Under the pieces are notes generated by a model. The model was given only the letters and a program-made list of their open reading frames with translations. It had not been told where the DNA came from and did not search any database. Below, piece by piece: positions 26,336 through 34,138 of a DNA stretch of 58,639 nucleotides (position 1 is its first letter; each line of letters opens with the position of its first letter). The stretch is from NCBI GenBank assembly GCA_964370395.1, contig CAYJIZ010000018.1, forward strand, positions 1 to 58,639. Reading direction: 5' to 3'. The DNA is from JBGUVL01 sp964370395 (lineage in GTDB: Bacteria; Bacillota_I; Bacilli_A; Erysipelotrichales; Erysipelotrichaceae). A program made the position numbers and the translations under genes.

Positions 26336-26369
26336 AAAGAGTCCACTTCATTTGAAGTAGACTCTTTTT
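26336..26369 (+). terminator. Terminator of the pyr operon, probably bidirectional
   Basis: AAAGAGTC-C-ACTTC pairs with GAAGT-A-GACTCTTT around ATTT with one mismatch, then T-run. The convergent small gene ends inside it. Confidence 0.85.
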
Positions 26370-26547
26370 AGTTGTCATCATCTTGCGCTGACGTATATAT
26401 TTTAAACGTAGAAAAGGCAAACAACGCAAAGAAGATAACCAAAACATAAAGTAACGAAAACGATAAATCAAAGTAACGAATGAACCACAAGGATAGTACT
26501 GCTACAATTACTAAAATCCATCGAATTCTTCTCCATCGCTTTAGCAT
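26368..26547 (-). CDS. Small membrane protein, two predicted helices
   Basis: 59 residues: a basic start MLKRWRRIRW, hydrophobic segment one (about 11-26), a short FDLSF turn, hydrophobic segment two (about 30-46), and an acidic tail AQDDDN. The start is the ATG complementary to 26545-26547, nine bases after AAAGG; an ATG nine bases earlier lies directly on that site. It converges on the pyr terminator. Positive-inside charge and length suit a genuine small membrane protein, but I do not recognise a family and no promoter is clear. Confidence 0.55.
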   Translation of the reverse strand: MLKRWRRIRWILVIVAVLSLWFIRYFDLSFSLLYVLVIFFALFAFSTFKIYTSAQDDDN

Positions 26548-26649
26548 GGCAATCATCCTTTCTTTTATAATTGCATTTTAGCATATGGAAGTACGCATTA
26601 CTATTGATAGACTCATTAACTCGTTCACCTTTTTTTCCATCGTGATATT

Positions 26650-26658
26650 TGCTATAAT
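26650..26658 (+). promoter_or_regulatory. Extended -10 promoter of the PfkB-family kinase gene
   Basis: TGC-TATAAT at 26650-26658, about 33 bases before the start codon. No good -35 at normal spacing. Confidence 0.5.
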
Positions 26659-26690
26659 GAATGCGTTAAAAACGCCAAAGGAGAGTCATG

Positions 26691-27581
26691 ATGCAACCAG
26701 TATTAGTGTTAGGAAATATTACTTGTGATATTATTGTTTCAGTCGATTTTATTCCAAAAGTAGAAGACGATATCATCATTCATAATCAACAGATGCAATT
26801 GGGTGGATGTGCTTTTAATGTCGCTCATTTATTACGCTTACATCAAGTTGATTGTACTTTAGTGAGTGTAGTTGGTACAGGCGTATATGGCGATTTTATT
26901 AAACAGAGTTTAAAGCAATTGGGGTACAAACATCGCCTGTTTGCTGACGCGGCACATGGATGCTGTTATTGTCTTGTTGACAATAACGGTGAGCGCACTT
27001 TCATGGCTCACCATGGTGTAGAATATACGTTTAAAAAAGAGTGGTTAAATCCATATAAGAACGTTAACTATGGCTATGTTTATGTGTGTGGATTGGATCT
27101 TGATGAGACTTGTGGAGAGGCGATGTTGGATTATTTAGAAGAGGCTGCAATTCCTGTTTTCTTTGCAGGAGGACCAAGTGTTCATAAAATAGCAGAAGCA
27201 AAAATGAAACGATTAGAAAAGCTTAAACCGATCTTGCATTTGAACGAACTAGAAGCAAAACAATTAAGTGGTTGTGATACGATTGAAGTAGCCATCAAAC
27301 AATTACACCAACGCTTTCAATCCATTGTTATCGTAACGCTTGGAAAAAGAGGATGCATGGCTTTTGATGGTAGCAAGCTCTATGAAGTAGAAGGGATTTT
27401 ATGCAATGTTGTAGATACGATTGGAGCAGGGGATGCCCATGCATCTGCAACGATGATGGGAATCGCACAAGGAAAAGATATGGAAGAGGTATTGCGATAT
27501 GCGAATCGCGTAAGTGCAAAGGTAGTAGAAAAAAGTGGAGCTACATTTAGCAAAGCGCAATTCGAAACACTTTTTTTATAA
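26691..27581 (+). CDS. PfkB-family sugar/nucleoside kinase
   Basis: Ribokinase-fold kinase of 296 residues that phosphorylates a sugar or nucleoside with ATP. N-terminal LGGCAFNVAHLLRL (38-51) is the substrate-side GG motif and DTIGAGDAHASA (242-253) holds the anion hole and catalytic Asp248; most relatives read DTTGAGDAF, so Ile and His here are small departures. The substrate is not predictable. Two ATGs stand in tandem (26688, 26691) after AAAGGAGAG; the second has better spacing. Flanked by its own promoter and the next gene's promoter, so probably monocistronic. Confidence 0.88.
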   Translation: MQPVLVLGNITCDIIVSVDFIPKVEDDIIIHNQQMQLGGCAFNVAHLLRLHQVDCTLVSVVGTGVYGDFIKQSLKQLGYKHRLFADAAHGCCYCLVDNNGERTFMAHHGVEYTFKKEWLNPYKNVNYGYVYVCGLDLDETCGEAMLDYLEEAAIPVFFAGGPSVHKIAEAKMKRLEKLKPILHLNELEAKQLSGCDTIEVAIKQLHQRFQSIVIVTLGKRGCMAFDGSKLYEVEGILCNVVDTIGAGDAHASATMMGIAQGKDMEEVLRYANRVSAKVVEKSGATFSKAQFETLFL

Positions 27582-27610
27582 AAATTACCTATTTTTATAA
27601 GGTAAAAAGA

Positions 27611-27639
27611 TACACAAAAGCAACAAATTAAGCTACAAT
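27611..27639 (+). promoter_or_regulatory. Probable promoter of the aminopeptidase pair
   Basis: TACACA (27611-27616), 17-base spacer, TACAAT (27634-27639). The -35 has two mismatches. Confidence 0.45.
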
Positions 27640-27665
27640 AGATAAATGAGAGAAGAAGGTGCAAA

Positions 27666-29462
27666 ATGAATAAAATAAATGAACGTATTACAAAACTTAG
27701 AAGCGTCATGAAACAACATGACATCGATATGTATTTTGTTCCTACCAGTGATTACCACGATAGTGAATATGTGAATGCTTATTTTAAAGCAAGAGCATGG
27801 TTATCAGGGTTTACAGGTTCTGCAGGAATGATGGTAGTAACACAAGAAAAAGCGGTTGTATGGAGTGATGGTCGTTACTTTATCCAAGCGGAGAAACAAT
27901 TAAAGGACACTTGTATCGATTTTTATCGAATGGGTGAAAAAGGTTTCTTAAGTCCTTTGGAATTCATTCGTGAGGAAAGCAAAACGAATGGAACATTAGG
28001 ATTTGATGGAAAAGTTGTTTCCACGATTTTTGGTGAAAACTTAGAACGAGCATTGGTTAAGAAAAATGTTTCAATTGTATATGACTTGGATTTGGTTGAT
28101 GAAATTTGGGAAGATCGTCCAGCATTACCTAGTGATGAAATGTACGAGTTGACAATGGCATATGCAGGGAAGTCATTACAAGATAAAGTAAATGATGTTC
28201 GTATTGTTATGAAACAATGGAATGCAAGTAAATACATCATCACATCATTAGATGATATTGCATGGTTAATGAATATTCGAGGAAATGATATTGAAAATAC
28301 ACCAGTGGTGTTATCGTATGTGATTGTAAGTGAAGATAGCTTCGCATTTTATGTTGACCAATCAAAAATAAACGATAAGATGAAAGCATATTTGAATGCG
28401 AATGACGTAACGATAAAAGACTACAATACGATATATGAAGATGTGAAACACTTTACACAAGATGACATTGTGTTATTGGATAAGGAACGCGTTAACTATC
28501 GCATTGTGAAATCAATTAATAAAGAAGCAAAAATTGTGTCAAAAGCAAACCCTACAACTTTGATGAAAGCATTAAAGAATAAAGTAGAGTTAGCAAACTT
28601 ACGTATTGCGCATATCAAAGATGGTGCTGCTGTTACGAAGTTTATGTATTGGCTAAAAAATAACGTTGCGACACAAGCAATGGATGAATATAGCGTTGCC
28701 ACTTATTTGCACCAATGCCGTGCTCAACAAGAACATTTTCTTGATGAGAGTTTTACAACCATTGCAGGATATAATGCAAATGCAGCAATGATGCATTATA
28801 GTGCAACACCAGAAGATAAGGCAACTTTAAAACCAGAAGGATTGTTATTAGTGGATTCTGGAGGACAATATTTAGAAGGAACAACAGACATCACAAGAAC
28901 GTTTGCTTTGGGGCCTGTTGAAGCGTTATGGAAACGTGATTTCACCTTAACCCTAAAGGGTATGATTCAATTATCAAAAGCGCGTTTCTTAGAAGGATGT
29001 ACAGGACTTAATTTAGATATTTTAGCACGCCAACCACTTTGGGATATTTATTTGGATTACAAATGTGGAACAGGACATGGTGTAGGATATTTGTTAAGTG
29101 TACACGAGGGTCCTCATGGAATTCGTTGGCGACAAGCCCTGAATCGCAAAGAGGATACGCCTTTACAAGAAGGTATGATTGTCACAAATGAACCAGGGGT
29201 ATACATTGAAGGTAGCCATGGTATTCGATGTGAAAATGAAATGATTGTTAGAAAAGACAAGGAAAATGAGTATGGGCAATTTTTGGATTTTGAAACGATT
29301 ACCTTTGCTCCATTTGATTTGGATTTAATTGATGTACAATATTTAGATGAAGCAAGTCGTACGTGGCTAAATGCATATCATAAAGAGGTATATCAAAAAG
29401 TATCTCCATTCTTAACAGAAGAAGAAAAAGAATGGTTAGCGACATATACAAGAGAAATATAG
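27666..29462 (+). CDS. Xaa-Pro aminopeptidase, large form (M24B)
   Basis: Removes the N-terminal residue from peptides with proline in second position. 598 residues, the long eukaryote-like form rather than the roughly 440-residue E. coli PepP. Two creatinase-like N-terminal domains (about 1-310) precede the M24 pita-bread domain. Metal ligands are in LVDSGGQYLEGTTDIT (two Asp, about 397 and 408), the His of GTGHGVGYLLSVHEGPH, and the two Glu in NEPGVYIEGSHGIRCENEM; a C-terminal extension follows. GAAGGTG precedes the ATG. The M18 aminopeptidase gene follows ten bases later, so the pair likely completes turnover of imported peptides. Confidence 0.93.
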   Translation: MNKINERITKLRSVMKQHDIDMYFVPTSDYHDSEYVNAYFKARAWLSGFTGSAGMMVVTQEKAVVWSDGRYFIQAEKQLKDTCIDFYRMGEKGFLSPLEFIREESKTNGTLGFDGKVVSTIFGENLERALVKKNVSIVYDLDLVDEIWEDRPALPSDEMYELTMAYAGKSLQDKVNDVRIVMKQWNASKYIITSLDDIAWLMNIRGNDIENTPVVLSYVIVSEDSFAFYVDQSKINDKMKAYLNANDVTIKDYNTIYEDVKHFTQDDIVLLDKERVNYRIVKSINKEAKIVSKANPTTLMKALKNKVELANLRIAHIKDGAAVTKFMYWLKNNVATQAMDEYSVATYLHQCRAQQEHFLDESFTTIAGYNANAAMMHYSATPEDKATLKPEGLLLVDSGGQYLEGTTDITRTFALGPVEALWKRDFTLTLKGMIQLSKARFLEGCTGLNLDILARQPLWDIYLDYKCGTGHGVGYLLSVHEGPHGIRWRQALNRKEDTPLQEGMIVTNEPGVYIEGSHGIRCENEMIVRKDKENEYGQFLDFETITFAPFDLDLIDVQYLDEASRTWLNAYHKEVYQKVSPFLTEEEKEWLATYTREI

Positions 29463-29472
29463 GAGGTATTAT

Positions 29473-30840
29473 ATGTACGGAAAATTAGCTTGGGAAAAGT
29501 ATAGCGAGCAAGACATGAAAAAAGTAATGTCATTTAATGAAGAATACAAGCACTTCATTAGTGTAGGAAAAACAGAACGCGCATGTGTGAATGAAAGTGT
29601 TCGCTTAGCGCAAGCAAAAGGGTTTCAACCTTTGAGCAGTTTCACTTCTTTAAAAGAAGGGGACAAAGTTTATGTAACAAACATGGACAAAAACATCGCT
29701 GTGTTTGTGATTGGGAAAAAGCCATTAGAAGAAGGATTACGTATTTTAGGAGCACACATTGATTCTCCTCGTTTGGATGTGAAACAAAATCCTCTATATG
29801 AGAGTGAAGGATTTGCTTTGTTAGATACACACTACTACGGTGGTATTAAAAAATACCAATGGGTAACATTACCATTATCATTATATGGTGTAGTATTTAA
29901 AAAAGATGGTACTAAAATTGATGTTGTAATCGGAGAAGATGACAATGATCCAATTGTAGGAATCAGTGATTTATTAGTGCATTTATCTGCGGAACAATTA
30001 CAAAAAACAGCTGCCAAAGTAATTGAAGGGGAAAAACTGGATGTTACGATTGGAAGCATTCCTTTAAAAGGGGAAGAAAAAGATGCAGTAAAAGCGAACA
30101 TCTTAAAATTATTAAATGAAAAATACGGTATGGAAGAAGAAGACTTCTTAAGTGCTGAAATCGAAGTGGTACCAAGTGGGAAAGCAAGAGACTATGGATT
30201 GGACCGTAGTATGGTTGCTGGGTATGGACACGATGATAGAGTGTGTGCTTATACATCATTAGCTGCAGTATTGGATGCAGGTGTTTGTGAGTATACAACA
30301 TGTGCAATTTTAGTCGACAAAGAAGAAGTAGGAAGTATTGGAGCAACAGGTGCACAATCGTTATTCTTTGAAAACACGATTGCGGAAATGATGGAATGTA
30401 TGGGAGGAAGTTCTTCCTTAAAAGTACGTAGAGCATTAGCGAATTCAAAAATGCTATCAAGTGATGTGAGTGCAGGTTTTGATCCATTGTTTGCGGAAGT
30501 AAACGAAAGAAAAAATACAGCTTTCTTAGGAAAAGGAGTTGTCTTTAATAAATTTACTGGAGCGAGAGGGAAAAGCGGATGTAACGATGCAAACCCTGAA
30601 TTCATCGCTCGTTTAAGAAAAATTATGGATGATGCAAACATCAATTTCCAAACAGCGGAATTAGGTAAAGTAGACCAAGGTGGTGGAGGTACCATCGCTT
30701 ATATTTTAGGTAACTACAACATGGAAGTCATCGATGCAGGAGTCGCTGTATTGAACATGCATGCACCATGGGAAATCGTTTCAAAAGCAGACGTATGGGA
30801 AGCATACGAAGCATATAAAGTATTTATTCAAAAAGCATAA
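29473..30840 (+). CDS. M18-family zinc aminopeptidase
   Basis: Cytosolic two-zinc aminopeptidase, 455 residues. Metal and catalytic motifs: His95 and Asp97 in GAHIDSPRLD, the Glu pair in DKEEVGSIG, Asp in SSDVSAGFDP and a final His in LNMHAPWEIVSKADVWEAY. Family members prefer acidic or neutral N-terminal residues. The TET/dodecamer assembly of the family is expected but not visible. GGAGG stands ten bases before the ATG; it shares an operon with the Xaa-Pro aminopeptidase and ends at a strong terminator. Confidence 0.92.
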   Translation: MYGKLAWEKYSEQDMKKVMSFNEEYKHFISVGKTERACVNESVRLAQAKGFQPLSSFTSLKEGDKVYVTNMDKNIAVFVIGKKPLEEGLRILGAHIDSPRLDVKQNPLYESEGFALLDTHYYGGIKKYQWVTLPLSLYGVVFKKDGTKIDVVIGEDDNDPIVGISDLLVHLSAEQLQKTAAKVIEGEKLDVTIGSIPLKGEEKDAVKANILKLLNEKYGMEEEDFLSAEIEVVPSGKARDYGLDRSMVAGYGHDDRVCAYTSLAAVLDAGVCEYTTCAILVDKEEVGSIGATGAQSLFFENTIAEMMECMGGSSSLKVRRALANSKMLSSDVSAGFDPLFAEVNERKNTAFLGKGVVFNKFTGARGKSGCNDANPEFIARLRKIMDDANINFQTAELGKVDQGGGGTIAYILGNYNMEVIDAGVAVLNMHAPWEIVSKADVWEAYEAYKVFIQKA

Positions 30841-30843
30841 GAT

Positions 30844-30878
30844 AAGAAGCAATTGGCAACAATTGCTTCTTTTTTTTA
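30844..30878 (+). terminator. Terminator of the aminopeptidase operon
   Basis: AAGAAGCAATTG (30844-30855) pairs with CAATTGCTTCTT (30860-30871) around GCAA, then a T-run. Confidence 0.9.
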
Positions 30879-30983
30879 ATTAAAATTCATTTCAAAATAA
30901 TTAGTAATTATTACCAATTTACAGAAAACACTTTGATAAGCCAGTTTTCGACAATCTGCAACAATAGTGCAATTAAAAATATA

Positions 30984-31012
30984 TTCCAAATTGTTAAATT
31001 TTATGCTATTGT
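30984..31012 (+). promoter_or_regulatory. Promoter of the MalT-like regulator
   Basis: TTCCAA (30984-30989), 17-base spacer, TATTGT (31007-31012) extended by TGC. Confidence 0.45.
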
Positions 31013-31043
31013 GATAGTGAATTGGGCGAATGGAGGGAGCAGA

Positions 31044-33419
31044 ATGTCTTTGCTTCGAAAAGATTTAAATAAAAAACTGTTTCATTTACTTCAACATCAT
31101 TTGAGTATCATTTGCGCACCGGATGGATATGGGAAATCACAGTGTGTAAAACATTTTTTAGAAAGTGAAAAAGTAGACTATATATGGATTCAAGTCAACG
31201 AAGGAAATGATCAAGAAATCATGCAACAGCTTGCGAATCAATTTTCTATTAGTTTAGATAATGCGAGTTCAATGCAGTTGGTAATGGATAGAATTAGTGA
31301 AAAACTAAATCAGGATTTTTATGTTGTGTTAAATGATTTTAACGATGAGCAATACCAATCACTTGTGACATTTTGTTTGGCTTTAAAAGAACAAACAAGT
31401 TCACAGCTTCATGTCATCTTATTGATGCAACAAATCAACGATTTTAATTTATTACGATTGTTTGAAGAAAAATCGTGTTTTACTTTATCAATCCAAGACT
31501 TTAAACTAAATGCAACAGATATTGCACAAATATTTAAGAAACATGGAATCAAGTTAACAAATGAAGAAGTGGATCAATTATATGAATTTAGTGAGGGGTG
31601 GACACCAGCCATTGAAATGGCTTTGCGTTCGATGCAAAATGGAAGCAGTATTTTTTCAACGAGTGAATTAAAAGCATTACTACAACGTGGTAATTTTGCT
31701 TATATAAACGACGAAGTAATGGAAGGGTTGATGCGTTTGTCGATCCTTTCGCATTTTACTTTGGAACAAGCCTTGTATTTATGCCAAAGCAAGGAAGTAG
31801 TAAAAGCGATTAGTGATTTAGAAAGCAATCATATCTTAGTTCGTAAAATAGATTTTGAAAACTTTACTTTTTCAAAATTATTACGCCAACACTTAAAGCA
31901 AGCATTGTTGTTGAGTGATTTGAATTATGATGAAGTATACACAAGTGCTGGAGAATGGTTTGAGACAAAAGACCATGTTGTGGATGCGATTGCGATGTAC
32001 TTGGAAGGCAATAATTTTAATCAAATTATTCGTATCATGAAACGTTTGGAATACAGTCTTTTGGATATTGCACCAGAATTGATCATTCAGGTATTCAAAC
32101 GTATGCCAGATGAATACAAGTATGCCAATCCTTATATTTATTTAATGCATATATGCGATATGGTAACCAACGTTGATGTGTTTAGTGGAATGAAGCTTCT
32201 AGAAGCGTTTCGAACGGATCTAGAGTTAGGTAAGTATGGCAAGGATACCAAACACTTATTAGGTGAATACTTCTTTATACGTGCTTTCTCGCAGTATAAT
32301 GACGTGTCATTAATGATGAAAGATTTCCATTTGGCATACGATGCACTACAAGGAAAACAATCTCGTTTTGCCTACCCACAAATGATTTCTACTTTTGGGG
32401 CTTTCCATTTACTTTATTTGTACCATCACAGTGAAGGACAATTAGCACAGTTGGTGGAAACGATTCAAGATGAAGTGAAATACTTTATTCAAATATCCAA
32501 TGGAGTAAACTCTGGAAGTGAATTTCAAACAAGAGCAGAATTGGATTATGAAACAGGAAACTATGAAAATGTATTCGAATTAGCCAACCTGTCGTATCAA
32601 GAAGCGATGCGAAACCAACAACTTGGAATATGTGTTTGTTCCTTATTGCTGCAAGGGCGTCTTGCTTTTGTGCAAAAGAACGTTAGTGTTTTTAATGAGG
32701 TAAAACAAAAACTAAATGCATTTTATGAACAAACAAACATCCCCATCCTACATTGTCAAATCGATTGCGCACTAGCGTATTTGCATATTTTAAATAATGA
32801 GCGTGATGAGGTTGTGGCTTGGATTAAAGAAGAGGACATCGCATCTACTGCGATTTTACATGAAGCTTGGGGAATCTCTTACATCGTTTTAATCCTATAC
32901 CATATTCAACAAGCAAATTATAAGAAGGTATTATTGAGTTGTGATATTTTAGAAAACTACTACAAACAACAGATGCACTTGTTTGGTATGTATTATGTTT
33001 TATTAGGTAGGGTGATTGCCTATTATTACACTCGCAAACGCGAGAAAGCGATGTGCGAATTAAAACGCTTATTGCTATTGAGTGAGAAGGATAACATCAG
33101 CACCATCTTTATTGAAATGTACGAATACTTGTACGACATCTTTTTGGTGTTTAAACCAGTTACTACCTACGAAAAGAAAATAATGAGTTTACTAAAAGAG
33201 TATCGTAAGGAACAGATGAAAGACAAACTTATTGAACAACTTACACCAAAAGAAAGAGAAGTCATCATGTTATTTATCGATTCTAAGACTTCAAAAGAAG
33301 TCGCAGAAATCTTGATGGTCAGTGAAAATACGGTTCGTACGCATCTGAAAAGTATTTATAGCAAATTAAACATTTCGAAGAAATCAGAATTAATTGAAAA
33401 ATTCGATCGTCGACTATAA
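31044..33419 (+). CDS. MalT-like LuxR-family transcriptional regulator
   Basis: 791 residues in the order P-loop ATPase, helical repeats, LuxR helix-turn-helix. The nucleotide site is APDGYGKS (25-32). The middle (about 330-700) is helix-rich, resembling the TPR-like sensor of MalT/LAL regulators. The last 59 residues hold the DNA-binding domain LTPKEREVIMLFIDSKTSKE with SENTVRTHLKSIYSKL. I start at ATG 31044 after GGAGGGAG; the 37 extra residues of the longer frame would be read from its own promoter. No sugar gene is adjacent. The next genes encode an HU protein and the giant surface protein, its most obvious candidate target, though this is inference. Confidence 0.9.
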   Translation: MSLLRKDLNKKLFHLLQHHLSIICAPDGYGKSQCVKHFLESEKVDYIWIQVNEGNDQEIMQQLANQFSISLDNASSMQLVMDRISEKLNQDFYVVLNDFNDEQYQSLVTFCLALKEQTSSQLHVILLMQQINDFNLLRLFEEKSCFTLSIQDFKLNATDIAQIFKKHGIKLTNEEVDQLYEFSEGWTPAIEMALRSMQNGSSIFSTSELKALLQRGNFAYINDEVMEGLMRLSILSHFTLEQALYLCQSKEVVKAISDLESNHILVRKIDFENFTFSKLLRQHLKQALLLSDLNYDEVYTSAGEWFETKDHVVDAIAMYLEGNNFNQIIRIMKRLEYSLLDIAPELIIQVFKRMPDEYKYANPYIYLMHICDMVTNVDVFSGMKLLEAFRTDLELGKYGKDTKHLLGEYFFIRAFSQYNDVSLMMKDFHLAYDALQGKQSRFAYPQMISTFGAFHLLYLYHHSEGQLAQLVETIQDEVKYFIQISNGVNSGSEFQTRAELDYETGNYENVFELANLSYQEAMRNQQLGICVCSLLLQGRLAFVQKNVSVFNEVKQKLNAFYEQTNIPILHCQIDCALAYLHILNNERDEVVAWIKEEDIASTAILHEAWGISYIVLILYHIQQANYKKVLLSCDILENYYKQQMHLFGMYYVLLGRVIAYYYTRKREKAMCELKRLLLLSEKDNISTIFIEMYEYLYDIFLVFKPVTTYEKKIMSLLKEYRKEQMKDKLIEQLTPKEREVIMLFIDSKTSKEVAEILMVSENTVRTHLKSIYSKLNISKKSELIEKFDRRL

Positions 33420-33425
33420 TAAACG

Positions 33426-33453
33426 AAAACGTTCTTAAGAGAACGTTTTTTGT
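33426..33453 (+). terminator. Terminator of the MalT-like regulator gene
   Basis: AAAACGTTCT (33426-33435) pairs with AGAACGTTTT (33440-33449) around TAAG, then T-run. Confidence 0.88.
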
Positions 33454-33461
33454 TTATTCAT

Positions 33462-33585
33462 AAGGTGATATTATTTGTGTTTTTAAGTGTTGATAGAAAA
33501 TATTTTAATGAATTAGACAAAAACGCAAACGAAATGGTTCGCTTTTTCATTTCATCACCTATTTTCTCTAAAAAATATCACCCTT
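33462..33585 (+). other. Nested inverted repeats in the intergenic region before hup
   Basis: Three arm pairs lie inside one another: AAGGTGATATT (33462-33472) with AATATCACC-CTT (33574-33585), AGAAAATA (33495-33502) with TATTTTCT (33560-33567), and GAAATG (33531-33536) with CATTTC (33548-33553). Together they could fold a 124-base RNA. The region is AT-rich and I see no promoter of its own, so chance is a real alternative. Confidence 0.3.
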
Positions 33586-33616
33586 GTCGCATGATTTTTA
33601 ACAAATACTAAAAAGA

Positions 33617-33622
33617 TATAAT
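33617..33622 (+). promoter_or_regulatory. Likely -10 of the HU gene
   Basis: TATAAT at 33617-33622; no clear -35. A second possible -10, TATACT, lies at 33653-33658. Confidence 0.4.
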
Positions 33623-33697
33623 TAAATTAGGAAAGACATTAGTATTTCGCAATATACTAGTAAGAATAATGTTTTTATTAATTAAAGGAGAGAGAGA

Positions 33698-33979
33698 ATG
33701 ACAAAGAAAGAGTTAATTAAAGAGGTTGCGCTTAGAACCAATGAAACAAGTACAAATATCAATAGAATTTTGGAATGTTTAATTGATACGGTAGGCGAAA
33801 CATTAGAAAAAGAAGAAAAAGTAATAATTGGAGGATTAGGTGTATTTAACGTAAAAATGATGCAAGCGAAAAAAGGATTTGATCCACAACGCAGAACAGA
33901 AATTATTGTTCCTGCAAAAAAACAAGTTCGTTTCCGTGTTAGTACAATTTTAAAAGACAGAATTAATCATAACGACTAG
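33698..33979 (+). CDS. hup: HU-family nucleoid DNA-binding protein
   Basis: 93 residues with the HU/IHF fold: N-terminal helices with MTKKELIKEVA, GGLGVFNVK where HU normally has GFGxF, and a DNA-binding arm RTEIIVPAKKQVRFRV. The arm departs from the usual GRNPQTG tip (here KKGFDPQRR), and the protein is more acidic in its middle (LEKEEK) than housekeeping HU, so it may be a paralogue. AAAGGAGAGAG precedes the ATG. It stands alone between terminators, directly upstream of the giant surface-protein gene. Confidence 0.9.
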   Translation: MTKKELIKEVALRTNETSTNINRILECLIDTVGETLEKEEKVIIGGLGVFNVKMMQAKKGFDPQRRTEIIVPAKKQVRFRVSTILKDRINHND

Positions 33980-34041
33980 TTAGATTTAGCTGTAAGTGAG
34001 ATAGGGTATGAAACATAAAGGGATAACCAATCAATATCATA

Positions 34042-34088
34042 AACACAACAAATGATTGTAGAATACAATTTTTTTGTTGTGTTTTCTT
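34042..34088 (+). terminator. Terminator of hup
   Basis: AACACAACAAA (34042-34052) and ATTGTA (34055-34060) pair with TACAAT (34064-34069) and the T-rich TTTGTTGTGTT ending at 34083, followed by TTCTTTT. No distinct promoter is visible between here and the surface-protein gene, so read-through may feed it. Confidence 0.7.
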
Positions 34089-34138
34089 TTATTGAAACAT
34101 GGGATAAAAGCAAAGACAGAAAGAAGAGGTAAGGAAAA

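Noticed and set aside
33995..34060. Short ORF beginning MKHKGITNQ between hup and the giant gene
   Set aside because: Weak ribosome binding site and overlap with the hup terminator; no sign of selection visible.
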